Positions 1 to 8,794 of a stretch of 36,648 nucleotides of DNA are shown piece after piece (within the stretch, counting starts at the first letter, position 1; every line of letters begins with the position of its first letter). Source of the DNA: a virus. A program made the translations under genes and the position numbers. Under the pieces are notes generated by a model. It had not been told where the DNA came from and searched no databases. It worked only from the letters and a program-made list of their open reading frames with translations. The DNA is taken from the IMG/VR virus record IMGVR_UViG_3300044627_002903, positions 1 through 36,648 of that record. One strand, written 5' to 3'.

Positions 1-194
1 TACGATTAGCAGAATTTGCCGGAAATCAATTTCAATCTGGAATTACTCTTGAAAGTTTAAGTCTTGATTTTAACCAATCATTTTCAAATTTAAACGAAAC
101 ATATACAGGAACTTTTAATTGTCCTCCAGGGAATACCATAAGCCTACAATTTGTAGCTATGCTTTCTGGAGTAGCGTGGGGAGCAGATATCAAT
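1..194. repeat. Terminal redundancy, left copy
   Basis: These 194 bases recur at 36455..36648 with one difference: A at 67 against G at 36521. The reading frame of the tail gene that runs off the right end re-enters here in phase (757 + 1541 = 2298 bases, divisible by three). The overlap is therefore best read as the closing joint of a circular or circularly permuted genome. It lies inside a gene, which makes a dedicated packaging repeat less likely, though a true direct terminal repeat cannot be excluded. Confidence 0.9.
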
Positions 195-1541
195 ATCTAT
201 GAAGGCTACACGATTACTTTTAAAGAAATAAACGAAGGAGAATTTGCTTCTACTTCCGATGTACTTACCATTGAGCAATGGCTTAGGAGGTGCATCTATG
301 TAATGACTGGAAGCGATAACAAGTTGCTATCAGATACCTTTAGTGAGTCAGGAAATGGATGTGAATGGAGTTATGCCTTAACCAATGGTATCAGGATTAG
401 AAATAATACCGCACAGGCAGGAACGCAGTTAATGACTTCCTGGAAGAAGACCTTTGAGGAACTTGATAAAATCTTCTGCCTTGGATGGGCATTTGAATGG
501 ACAGGATCGGAGTGGAAGATCAGGGTTGAAACCAGAGATTACTTCTACCAGAACTTGGTAAGTCAATCATTTGCCAATGTAGGAGAGGTTGTTCAGGCGG
601 CCAAGGTGGATATGCTTATGAACAATATCACTACCGGGTACACCGACCGGTGGAAAAACATCCAGATTTCTGGTGTTTATGCAGTTCATACAGAGCGCAA
701 CTATTTCATCCAGAATAAGGCAATGAATGATAACTCATCTGCCAAACTGGATTTAAGATCAAACATAATTGCCGAGGGTTATGCGATAGAGTTTTACCGA
801 AGGATGTCTGACATCACCTTTGGTGCGGCATCTTCAGACAGGCCGAATGATAATGAGACATTCATCATCTGGCTTAACCGAATTGAATTTACAATTCCCA
901 CAATTCAAACGAGTAAATATAATTTACCAGAAGAGACCGGGTCGGTCACGATTGCCCCTGGTACTGCTTCGTTAAGTAGTTTTTATGGTTGTAATGTCAA
1001 TGGAGACATACTTGACCATAGGTACAATTTTTCGATTACTCCGGCAAGGATTGCATATAGATGGTGGAAGTGGGTTGGAATGTTTACCTATAAAACTCCT
1101 GATGACATTGTTTGGAATGCTCCTAAACTTCAGTTTCAGGTAGGCCAGTACTTTACCAATATTGAAATAGGCATTATAACTGGTTACGATTGCAATATTT
1201 TTGCCCTTCCAGAGCAGGGTATTAAAGAGAACGATTCAGTCTCTCCATTTTTTCTGGATGAGCCTTATAAGGACTATCTACTCAGGCCAATCGAGGTCAC
1301 ATTTAGTTACCCACAAAGTCTTTGCGATTTCTTAACTTTGAGCCAAGATGAGCAATACAAGAAAGTAAGGCTCACCTCTGGCAGTTTGGTTATTGAAGGC
1401 TTTATAACTTCGGCAACCAATCAACCGGAAGATGCCTCCGGTGGTACAACTCAATTCACATTGCTTTACTCTAATCTGCAATCAGAGTTAGGTGGAGCAT
1501 TCGATGAAGGATTTGATGATGGATATGACAACGGTGGTTAA
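1..1541 (+). CDS. Distal tail / tail-tip protein, C-terminal part (continues from 35698)
   Basis: This is the 3' part of a gene that begins at 35698, immediately after the tape measure gene, and crosses the circular joint. The whole product is 765 residues. The frame is open from base 3, so the ATG at 159 is internal and not a start. The protein is rich in aromatic residues and predicted beta structure, with no signal peptide and no recognisable catalytic motif. It ends in an acidic, glycine-rich tail (DEGFDDGYDNGG). Its place right after the tape measure is that of distal tail or tail-tip proteins in siphoviruses, so a baseplate or tail-tip role is inferred from position. The stop is 2 nt before the next start. 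Receptor binding is possible but not shown. Confidence 0.75.
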   Translation, partial: RLAEFAGNQFQSGITLESLSLDFNQSFSNLNETYTGTFNCPPGNTISLQFVAMLSGVAWGADINIYEGYTITFKEINEGEFASTSDVLTIEQWLRRCIYVMTGSDNKLLSDTFSESGNGCEWSYALTNGIRIRNNTAQAGTQLMTSWKKTFEELDKIFCLGWAFEWTGSEWKIRVETRDYFYQNLVSQSFANVGEVVQAAKVDMLMNNITTGYTDRWKNIQISGVYAVHTERNYFIQNKAMNDNSSAKLDLRSNIIAEGYAIEFYRRMSDITFGAASSDRPNDNETFIIWLNRIEFTIPTIQTSKYNLPEETGSVTIAPGTASLSSFYGCNVNGDILDHRYNFSITPARIAYRWWKWVGMFTYKTPDDIVWNAPKLQFQVGQYFTNIEIGIITGYDCNIFALPEQGIKENDSVSPFFLDEPYKDYLLRPIEVTFSYPQSLCDFLTLSQDEQYKKVRLTSGSLVIEGFITSATNQPEDASGGTTQFTLLYSNLQSELGGAFDEGFDDGYDNGG

Positions 1542-1543
1542 AT

Positions 1544-3607
1544 ATGCCTAACATTACCAGGAGTGCCTTAGATGCACTAAGTCTCACTAACTTCCCGAAC
1601 AATACTTCACAGCTTATTTCTCCAGCTGATCTGAGGAATTGGTTGGAAAATGGGATTGACTCCTTTGTCACCCAGAAGGATTCTTCCAGACTTGAGAATG
1701 TCATCTACGAGAATGAAGGAAGTGGTATAGCGGCATCTGCCTCAATTAATCTGGCAAGTGCAACCGGGAACTATTTACACATCACAGGAACATTTAATGG
1801 CATCACAAGTTTTGGCACTATTCCGGCAGGAGGTCGGTTTGTTCTTGTGTTTGATGATGTATGCACATTGACTTACAATGCCACATCATTGATTCTTCCC
1901 GGTGCATCAAACATTACCACTGCCGCAGGGGATTGCGCTATGCTTGTCTCTGAAGGCTCAGGAAACTGGAGGATGGTTGGGTTCTTCCCTATCTCCGGAG
2001 GAGGAGGAGGAGGCATTACTGCCCTTACCGGAGATGTGACTGCATCAGGCACAGGTTCAGTTACTGCTACCATTGCTAATGGTGCGGTAGACATTGCTAT
2101 GCTATCTGCCACAGGCACACCATCTGGTACTACATTCCTGAGAGGGGATAATGTATGGGGAACTCCATCTGGAACTGGAACGGTTACTTCAAGCGGTAGT
2201 CCTGTAAGTGGAGATTTAGCAAAATTTACCAGTGCTACCGATATTACTAAGGCAACCTCAGGAACAGATTATCTTGCTCCTCCTTCAGGAACTGCTATAT
2301 TAAAAGCAAACTCTGGTGGGGCACTAGCTAATGCTACTGCCGGAACAGATTATGTTGCTCCTGGTTCTGCCACAGGTTCTGGATTGACAATGACAACATC
2401 CAGATTGCTTGGTAGAACTACTGCAAGCACTGGAGCAATTGAGGAAATAAGTATTGGCTCAGGACTTAGTCTGTCTGGTGGTTCATTAAGTGCAACAGGA
2501 GGAGGAGGGAGTGGAACAGTTACATCAATAGCTACTGCCGGATTGATTTCAGGTGGTACAATAACCACAAGCGGAACAATAACTACATCAGTAAACACCA
2601 ATAAACTTATTGGGAGATCAACCGCAGGAGTTGGTGTGATGGAGGAGATTACACTTGGTACTGGATTAAGTTATAGCGGAACAACTCTTAATGTTACTGG
2701 TGCAACGGCAACAATAGCAATAGGAAGCACCATTACCTCTGGAACTAATGGATCAGTCTTGTTTGTTGGTTCAGGCCAATTACAACAGGACAATACAAAC
2801 TTCTTTTTTGACAATACAAATGACCGACTAAGCATTGCAGGAACTACAACACCTGGAGCAAGGTTACAACTTGGAGCAGGAACTGGAGCAGTTCCACATT
2901 TGATTCTTACTCCCACATCCGCTGCAACGATTAGTGGGACTACTAATGGTTCTCTCTGGGTTGATACTGCCACGGGTGGCAACACAAGCATCACAATGCG
3001 CAAGGATAGCAATTACACGAAGATTGTTACCATTGACCGCAACCCAGACTTGGCTACCAGTGGAACTGCTTTATTGCAGGCAGACTCTAATGGTACAATA
3101 AGTAAAGGATCAGAATTAACTGCGTTGGGAATATATACCCAATTTGCAGAGACAAGTACAAGTTCAACAACAGATGCCACACTTGTCGGTGTAAACATAG
3201 TTGGTTCGAAAACGCTTCCTGCAAATTTTTTCGCACAAGGCAAAGCAATACAGATTTTTGTTAGCGGTCAATATACTCAGTCAAATTCAAGTCAAACTGG
3301 GGTTATCAAAGTAAAAATAGGAACGAGTGATGTAGCGACCATAACATTTGCTCATAATGGTTCTTTAACCGATGTTTATTGGCAAGCAAGTTTTACTATT
3401 ATCTGTTACGCAACAGGAGGAACTGGTAGCGTAAGAGCGCAGGGATTTGGTCTATTAAACCATGCTTCTCCTCCTACTTTCGCCTATAACTCCGCAAGTA
3501 GTAATGTTGCAATTGATACAACAACTACAAACATTTTGGATGTAACTGGAAGCATTACTTCTGGAACGATTAAGGCTCAAATTTTAACTGCCAATTACTT
3601 GAACTAA
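1544..3607 (+). CDS. Tail fibre-like repetitive protein
   Basis: The product has 687 residues and is very rich in Gly, Ser, Thr and Ala. A short N-terminal region (about residues 1-150) is followed by a run of six glycines near residue 152 and then by low-complexity modules. Two modules align with each other: one at about 286-318 (LLGRTTASTGAIEEISIGSG) and one at about 354-386 (LIGRSTAGVGVMEEITLGTG). GTDY-[LV]-AP also occurs twice. The last 130 residues look like a compact beta-sandwich head (FVSGQYTQSNSSQTG). This arrangement is typical of trimeric fibres with repeated shafts. No enzymatic motif is visible. The gene sits in the tail cluster and overlaps the next start by one base (TAATG). 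The large antisense open frames here are by-products of the repetitive codons. Confidence 0.75.
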   Translation: MPNITRSALDALSLTNFPNNTSQLISPADLRNWLENGIDSFVTQKDSSRLENVIYENEGSGIAASASINLASATGNYLHITGTFNGITSFGTIPAGGRFVLVFDDVCTLTYNATSLILPGASNITTAAGDCAMLVSEGSGNWRMVGFFPISGGGGGGITALTGDVTASGTGSVTATIANGAVDIAMLSATGTPSGTTFLRGDNVWGTPSGTGTVTSSGSPVSGDLAKFTSATDITKATSGTDYLAPPSGTAILKANSGGALANATAGTDYVAPGSATGSGLTMTTSRLLGRTTASTGAIEEISIGSGLSLSGGSLSATGGGGSGTVTSIATAGLISGGTITTSGTITTSVNTNKLIGRSTAGVGVMEEITLGTGLSYSGTTLNVTGATATIAIGSTITSGTNGSVLFVGSGQLQQDNTNFFFDNTNDRLSIAGTTTPGARLQLGAGTGAVPHLILTPTSAATISGTTNGSLWVDTATGGNTSITMRKDSNYTKIVTIDRNPDLATSGTALLQADSNGTISKGSELTALGIYTQFAETSTSSTTDATLVGVNIVGSKTLPANFFAQGKAIQIFVSGQYTQSNSSQTGVIKVKIGTSDVATITFAHNGSLTDVYWQASFTIICYATGGTGSVRAQGFGLLNHASPPTFAYNSASSNVAIDTTTTNILDVTGSITSGTIKAQILTANYLN

Positions 3608-4452
3608 TGCCACTAACAACCATATATGCAGGAGGTACAAGGGTAATAGGTGGCTCTACTGCCATTCAACAAACACTACACCCTACTGTGATGAACTTCA
3701 TTGCCATAATGAATTCAAATGCCGGTTATTCAATGTCAGTTAATGAGATTGATGCAGTCAATAATATGGTAATGTCTTTAGTGGCTAATGGATTATGGAC
3801 TAAAATTCAAGCTATTTATCCATTTATTGGCAATACTGCGGCATCCCAGAAGTTTAACCTTAAAGACCCAAGAGATACAAATGCGGCATTTAGGTTATCA
3901 TTTCTTGGCGGTGGTTGGACTCATGCCACTACCGGAGCAAAGCCAAATGGTACAAGCTCCTATGCGGATACATTTTACACACCATCAACTTCTGCAAGTC
4001 AGAATAACCATCATTTAAGTTATTATTCAAGGACTAACTCGAATGGAATAGAGGTAGAGCTTGGTTCGCAACAAGGTTTTAACGCAAGATCATTTATTGA
4101 AATTAGAACGACAGGAGTTACATATTTACAATGTAATGGTAATTCTGCAACATTTATCCAATTTAATGATACTAATGCACAAGGATTTTATGTTGTGAAT
4201 AGAACTGCAAGTGCATTGCTAAATGGTTGGAAAAATGGAGTTAGACAAGTTCAATCTACAACAGAAGCAAGTCTAACACCAAATGCCAGAAATTATTGGT
4301 TAGGTGCTTTAAACAATAATAATACGGGTCAATATTTTTCGATCAAAGAGTGCGCTTTAGCATCCATAGGACAAGGATTTACCGATAGAGAAGCAATCAC
4401 TTACTATCAAATTGTACAGGCATTTCAAACTAAGTTAGGAAGACAAGTATAA
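3607..4452 (+). CDS. Tail-associated lectin-like protein
   Basis: The product has 281 residues and begins at the ATG within TAATG. Residues 1-80 are predicted helical/linker. The rest looks like a concanavalin A/LamG-type beta-sandwich: a jelly-roll-like series with SFLGGGWTHATTGAKPNG, then SYADT and a late NYWLGALNNNNTGQYFSIKE segment. Proteins of this shape are common as receptor-binding or fibre-tip components in Bacteroidota phages. The position after the fibre gene fits. No catalytic site was seen. The fold assignment comes from pattern recognition only. Confidence 0.6.
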   Translation: MPLTTIYAGGTRVIGGSTAIQQTLHPTVMNFIAIMNSNAGYSMSVNEIDAVNNMVMSLVANGLWTKIQAIYPFIGNTAASQKFNLKDPRDTNAAFRLSFLGGGWTHATTGAKPNGTSSYADTFYTPSTSASQNNHHLSYYSRTNSNGIEVELGSQQGFNARSFIEIRTTGVTYLQCNGNSATFIQFNDTNAQGFYVVNRTASALLNGWKNGVRQVQSTTEASLTPNARNYWLGALNNNNTGQYFSIKECALASIGQGFTDREAITYYQIVQAFQTKLGRQV

Positions 4453-4462
4453 ATTTAAGACA

Positions 4463-4843
4463 ATGGAATATCAGGGTTATACACTTTATCAAATTAGCAA
4501 CCATCCGACAATTACTACGATGGAGCGTTATGTGTCATGGGCAGGACTTGATATTGCCTCAGATGCCAACTATGGATTCTACATCCGGCTCAAGTATAGA
4601 GTCTGGGCATTTCTGGATGGTGTAGAACTGCCAATCTCACCCGATGCCAAGTATGTAAACTTATTAGCCGATAATTCCACCTGCGTTAATTCTGCCGGAC
4701 AGATAGTTGATTGTGGCACTCCAGATTCAATGGGAGAGTATGACTTTTACATGGCTCTGATTGATGAGCCTATCATAATTCAGGACTTCATCACGCAGAA
4801 GATTACCTGGGCAGACAATGAGGGTAAATTCAATACTTTCTAA
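4463..4843 (+). CDS. Small tail-cluster protein, unknown
   Basis: The product has 126 residues, is acidic and rich in Tyr, Asp and Ile, with two cysteines (CVNSAGQIVDC) that could form a disulfide or be remnants of a metal site. It has no membrane segment or signal peptide. The gene is sandwiched between fibre-like genes, and its stop overlaps the next start (TAATG), so it is probably co-translated. A structural or adaptor role is inferred from position alone. Confidence 0.6.
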   Translation: MEYQGYTLYQISNHPTITTMERYVSWAGLDIASDANYGFYIRLKYRVWAFLDGVELPISPDAKYVNLLADNSTCVNSAGQIVDCGTPDSMGEYDFYMALIDEPIIIQDFITQKITWADNEGKFNTF

Positions 4844-7800
4844 TGGGCAATCCTAATCCTTTTTACCGATTTGAAGTTGGATGGAACTCTGGGTTCTATC
4901 CTGACAACCAGATAGTCTCTGACTTACTGAATGAAGTGTATAGTGCCATCAACACGGCATTACCTACCATTGCAGTAGTTGGCACAACAACCTATGGGCA
5001 ATTGAAGGCATCGGTAAAAAACATAGTGGATAGCTATAATGTAAGTCCATACTTTGGCAACTTTACCGTAACTGCTAACCTGACTTTTGTCAATCCAACC
5101 TATGCTTACATCTTTACCATTAAGGATGAAGGATTATTTGCTACGGATGTCTCTCAGGAATTTACTGTTGCCGGGACAACTGATTCATCAAAGGTTCTGC
5201 TCACGGCAAGCCTAGCCTCATTTACTCCCGGTGCATACACAGCCACATTCGATGCTCCTTTGATTGATACTGAATTAAAGGTCAAAGAGGCATTGAATGT
5301 GGTGGACATGAATGGCTCTGCCTTCTTTCCGATTACCTATAAGTTTGACCCTACAACAAACATTGCCACCTCTGGTCTGGCCAGGGGAAAGAACTGGAAG
5401 CTTGACAATGGTTCAATAGATAGGTTTCCTCCACCTCAGAATCCTTATCAGAATCAAAGGACATTCCAGTTGCCGGAATTGAATGGGGATGATCTTTATG
5501 TCATTTCTCTGATGGAAAGGGTGATTCAGGATTTCCTAACTCCACAGGTTTTACTTCCAGTTGCTCTGGCTAATGAGTTACAAAGTTTACTTCCGGATGC
5601 CTACACGCTAACCTATAACTATCCATCATACCTTGTCTACGAGAGGATTCAGTTTAACTTCATTGATACTAATAGAAGGAATTTTATTTTAGTTGGAAGA
5701 AGGAGTGGAAGTACTTGGTTATGGCAACGATTTGTAAGTGATGTTTACATCAATCCTCCATTTGATTTTGTAAACACTTACTCAGAGACAACTGCACTAC
5801 CCTATGAACCCAATCAGGCCGGAAGGTGGTTATACAATGACGATACTTTTGACTTTGAATTTGTAGAGTTCACATCAGGATGTTTTGAAAGCAAGGAATT
5901 TTATCCCATGCCTGCAAAGCCTGGAGATCAGTTTCAATTCAATGTAGTGGATGGCAATCTCACCTTTATTGATCAGGCCAGTGTTGGGTTATTTACAGAG
6001 TCTGGAGACTTTATTCAGAAGATAGGTGATGCAATAATTTCAACAGTTTCATTCGAATTGTCAGGGTTTTACTGGCAACCAGATTTACAGAATATTGGAT
6101 ATGCTCAATGGTGGTCAGATGTTTATGATGAAACAGGTTTTGACCAAGGAGAAATTAGGTTTCAGTTAGTAAGTTGCACCGGAGAGTTGATAGGTTCTCC
6201 ACTTGGTTTAATTCCAGCAGGAACATTGACTAACAACAATCCGGCTTTATTTGTCAATGCCTTTAATGCTATTGAATGGCCTGCCGTAGTTAAGTCTGCA
6301 TCAGTAGCTATTGTTGGTAGTGATATCACATTTAGCTTTACATTAAGTCCACAAGGCGAGTGCAATTGCGGTATCCAGATGCAAATGCTTAAAGCTGTAG
6401 TTGGTGGAACTGAGCAATATTTATTTATTGATCCTGCCGACCTAACAATAGGCTATCCATCAATTTCTCAACATCAGGCAACAGTTACCATTCCAAGCAA
6501 ACAAGGATGTTATCGGATGGGTTTGTATAGCTTAGGCACATCAGGTGAAATACCAGTCAATGCCTGTGAGGTTACCTATCAGAAGGTACTTAATACTTCA
6601 CATACCGATGATTTTCTTGCCGCCATTTTTGCTCTTAAAGAAACTTTACTCCCATTTGTTTCATTTAGTCTAAATAATCAAACCTTTATTTATACTGTTC
6701 CAGATGTACCAACCTATGATTTAATAGGAGCAGATTTAGCGGCATGGGCAAACTCAACCATTCCGGGCATGGTTTGCACATGGGATGATAACTTTGTAAT
6801 TATAGGTTTTGAATGGACAATTGATTTGCCGTGCGAAACAGAGGCAGAATTTACCGTTTGTGCTTCAAATGATATAGGGGAATGTACAAGTCTTGATTAT
6901 CCTTGGTTCATTACTGAATCTGCCTGTTGCCCTTGTGAGGATAAATGTCAGGCAACATTTGAAAATGATGTGCCTATTTCTGGATGCTCTTGGTTAGCTG
7001 ATCTTGAAGATTATCCAACTGACTATTTTGGTTTTTTCTTGACCGATTCAGAGTCATTTCCCTATGAAAACAAGACTTGTCTTTATAAAATTTCAGTAGC
7101 GGATTTACTTTCTGGAGAATATTCTAATAATTTCTGTGCTTTCTGGGCTAACCTTACTAATTGGTTAGGAGGAATCCCTGAAATGTCATACACATTGACC
7201 TGGCCGGATGAGGATGAGTGTATAGGTGCGGAAGCTTGTGATTATGAATTTAGCTTTCTTTTTACACCTTACATTCCTTGCAATACAAATTATAAGTTTA
7301 CAATGGGTTATCTTGATGAAAATGATAATCTATTAGAGCTTAAATTTAACTTCGATCCTGTATCCTGCGAATGTCCTCCACCACCTCCACCTACCGGAGA
7401 TCAGTTTGCCCTTTACTCACTAAGCAACATCATTAACATTGATAGATCAGAGTGCTTCTCTACCATGCTTGAGTTTTGGGCAGATAGTAACTCAGTTGCT
7501 CAGGGAATGCAGTATTTCAATGATTGGAAGCAGAGAGTCCGCATTGGCCTAAATGGAGGAGGAGAGAAACCTGTCTTTGAGGAAAGCCTATACAGGCAGT
7601 CCAATGGCGTTCACAGAAGACCGCAGAACAAGCAGGATTTATCATTAGATTTGCATACAGATTTTTTCGACTTAGATACACAGCTAGCGATGACCGATGC
7701 CACTCGCCATCCTTACTTAATCTGGGAAGGGAAGTCAATTTTTGTGAAAGGAGATGTTGAAGTTGCCACCATTCAAGATTTCACAACACAATCCTCTTTT

Positions 7801-7878
7801 GAGACTTTATCACAAATGAAGTTTCAGGCACTCATTCAGGGCTTCCAGCCCAGGAACTCAAGTTGCTTAACTTGCTAA
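4843..7878 (+). CDS. Large cysteine-rich tail protein
   Basis: The product has 1011 residues, the largest wholly within the window. The middle (about 480-840) is built of beta-rich, Ig/fibronectin-like stretches with many cysteines, for example CPCEDKC and CNCG. A proline hinge, CECPPPPPPTGDQ, lies near residues 841-850. A C-terminal domain of about 160 residues follows and has few cysteines until a final CLTC. The hinge suggests a flexible connection between a shaft or decoration and an anchoring domain. It belongs to the tail operon between the fibre genes and the putative tail tube gene, so a baseplate, tail-surface or adhesion role is likely. No enzymatic motif is visible. Confidence 0.65.
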   Translation: MGNPNPFYRFEVGWNSGFYPDNQIVSDLLNEVYSAINTALPTIAVVGTTTYGQLKASVKNIVDSYNVSPYFGNFTVTANLTFVNPTYAYIFTIKDEGLFATDVSQEFTVAGTTDSSKVLLTASLASFTPGAYTATFDAPLIDTELKVKEALNVVDMNGSAFFPITYKFDPTTNIATSGLARGKNWKLDNGSIDRFPPPQNPYQNQRTFQLPELNGDDLYVISLMERVIQDFLTPQVLLPVALANELQSLLPDAYTLTYNYPSYLVYERIQFNFIDTNRRNFILVGRRSGSTWLWQRFVSDVYINPPFDFVNTYSETTALPYEPNQAGRWLYNDDTFDFEFVEFTSGCFESKEFYPMPAKPGDQFQFNVVDGNLTFIDQASVGLFTESGDFIQKIGDAIISTVSFELSGFYWQPDLQNIGYAQWWSDVYDETGFDQGEIRFQLVSCTGELIGSPLGLIPAGTLTNNNPALFVNAFNAIEWPAVVKSASVAIVGSDITFSFTLSPQGECNCGIQMQMLKAVVGGTEQYLFIDPADLTIGYPSISQHQATVTIPSKQGCYRMGLYSLGTSGEIPVNACEVTYQKVLNTSHTDDFLAAIFALKETLLPFVSFSLNNQTFIYTVPDVPTYDLIGADLAAWANSTIPGMVCTWDDNFVIIGFEWTIDLPCETEAEFTVCASNDIGECTSLDYPWFITESACCPCEDKCQATFENDVPISGCSWLADLEDYPTDYFGFFLTDSESFPYENKTCLYKISVADLLSGEYSNNFCAFWANLTNWLGGIPEMSYTLTWPDEDECIGAEACDYEFSFLFTPYIPCNTNYKFTMGYLDENDNLLELKFNFDPVSCECPPPPPPTGDQFALYSLSNIINIDRSECFSTMLEFWADSNSVAQGMQYFNDWKQRVRIGLNGGGEKPVFEESLYRQSNGVHRRPQNKQDLSLDLHTDFFDLDTQLAMTDATRHPYLIWEGKSIFVKGDVEVATIQDFTTQSSFETLSQMKFQALIQGFQPRNSSCLTC

Positions 7879-7884
7879 AAAACA

Positions 7885-8787
7885 ATGTCAATATTTTCAT
7901 TAACATGCCCCGATGTCGGGTGCTATCAGAACTTCCAGTGTGATCCGGAGTTCCAGAATAAAATTGTGGCGGTGGCTTATGTCCGTAAGTCTGCTGCCTT
8001 AACCGCTCAAGAGAAGTCCACTGCTGACCTTTGGATTGCTGCTCTTTATGACCGTTACCTAAATGGTGAGGCTTACCTAGTGTTTAACACATCTGGTGAA
8101 AAGCCAAAGCCTGAGACAGCAACTACTGCTGGTCGTGGGATGCAGAACACTAAGGCTCTTGCCAAAAATCATACCCTGACTTATCAGGACATGCAGGGTG
8201 TGGTTCAGAATAATGTTCAGTTCTACAATGACATTCTTGCGACTGCTCAGAACTTTGACTTCTACTATTTTACACCTGGTCGCATCTGGGATGCCTCTGG
8301 CTACTATGTGACAGTTATCGGTGATCCAATAATCACTGCTGAGCTGAACACCTACCAGATGGCTGAGGTCACTGTGAACTGGGTTAGTAAGGTCAATGCA
8401 TTGCCTTATGAGTTCGATACAGACACATTCCTTGAAGGTCTCTACTACATAATTAGCTTTACCGGTTCAGGTAACACTTATGTAGGCAACACTATTACAA
8501 GTGGATGCGGAGCAACAGAGTCATCAAGTTTTTCTGCTGTTCTAAACATTGGAGCTATCTCCGGTGCGCCTGAGCAAGTATGGTCAATTGAGCAAGTAGA
8601 TGGAAGTGATGACATCACAGACATTAGTCTTGAAATTGACCCTGCAACTGGTGACCTTGAATGGACTCCTGGAACAGGCAGTGTTAATGGCACTTACATT
8701 TTCACTGTCACAGTGACTAATGAGTACGGATGTGTATTTGGTCAAGAGACGATCACATTGATTGTTGATTGCTCAGAAGAAGGCTAA
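7885..8787 (+). CDS. Probable major tail (tube) protein with C-terminal Ig-like domain
   Basis: The product has 300 residues. Residues 1-190 form one domain rich in Tyr, Phe and Ala. Residues 200-295 look like a bacterial Ig-like/cadherin-like domain with the characteristic ITDISLEIDPATGDLEWTPG and GTYIFTVTVTNEYGC strands. Siphovirus tail tube proteins often carry such surface-exposed C-terminal Ig domains. The gene lies 7 nt upstream of the portal gene. A tube role is inferred from size, domain plan and position. Another tail-surface structural protein is the alternative. Confidence 0.5.
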   Translation: MSIFSLTCPDVGCYQNFQCDPEFQNKIVAVAYVRKSAALTAQEKSTADLWIAALYDRYLNGEAYLVFNTSGEKPKPETATTAGRGMQNTKALAKNHTLTYQDMQGVVQNNVQFYNDILATAQNFDFYYFTPGRIWDASGYYVTVIGDPIITAELNTYQMAEVTVNWVSKVNALPYEFDTDTFLEGLYYIISFTGSGNTYVGNTITSGCGATESSSFSAVLNIGAISGAPEQVWSIEQVDGSDDITDISLEIDPATGDLEWTPGTGSVNGTYIFTVTVTNEYGCVFGQETITLIVDCSEEG

Positions 8788-8794
8788 TTGAATT

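Noticed and set aside
159-161. ATG as start of the first gene
   Set aside because: The frame is open to the window edge and joins in phase with the gene beginning at 35698, so this ATG is internal.
1873-3243. Several long leftward open frames opposite the fibre gene
   Set aside because: They are rich in Val, Pro and Leu, mirror the Gly/Ser/Thr-rich repeats of the sense gene, overlap one another's strand partner completely, and have no promoter or operon context.
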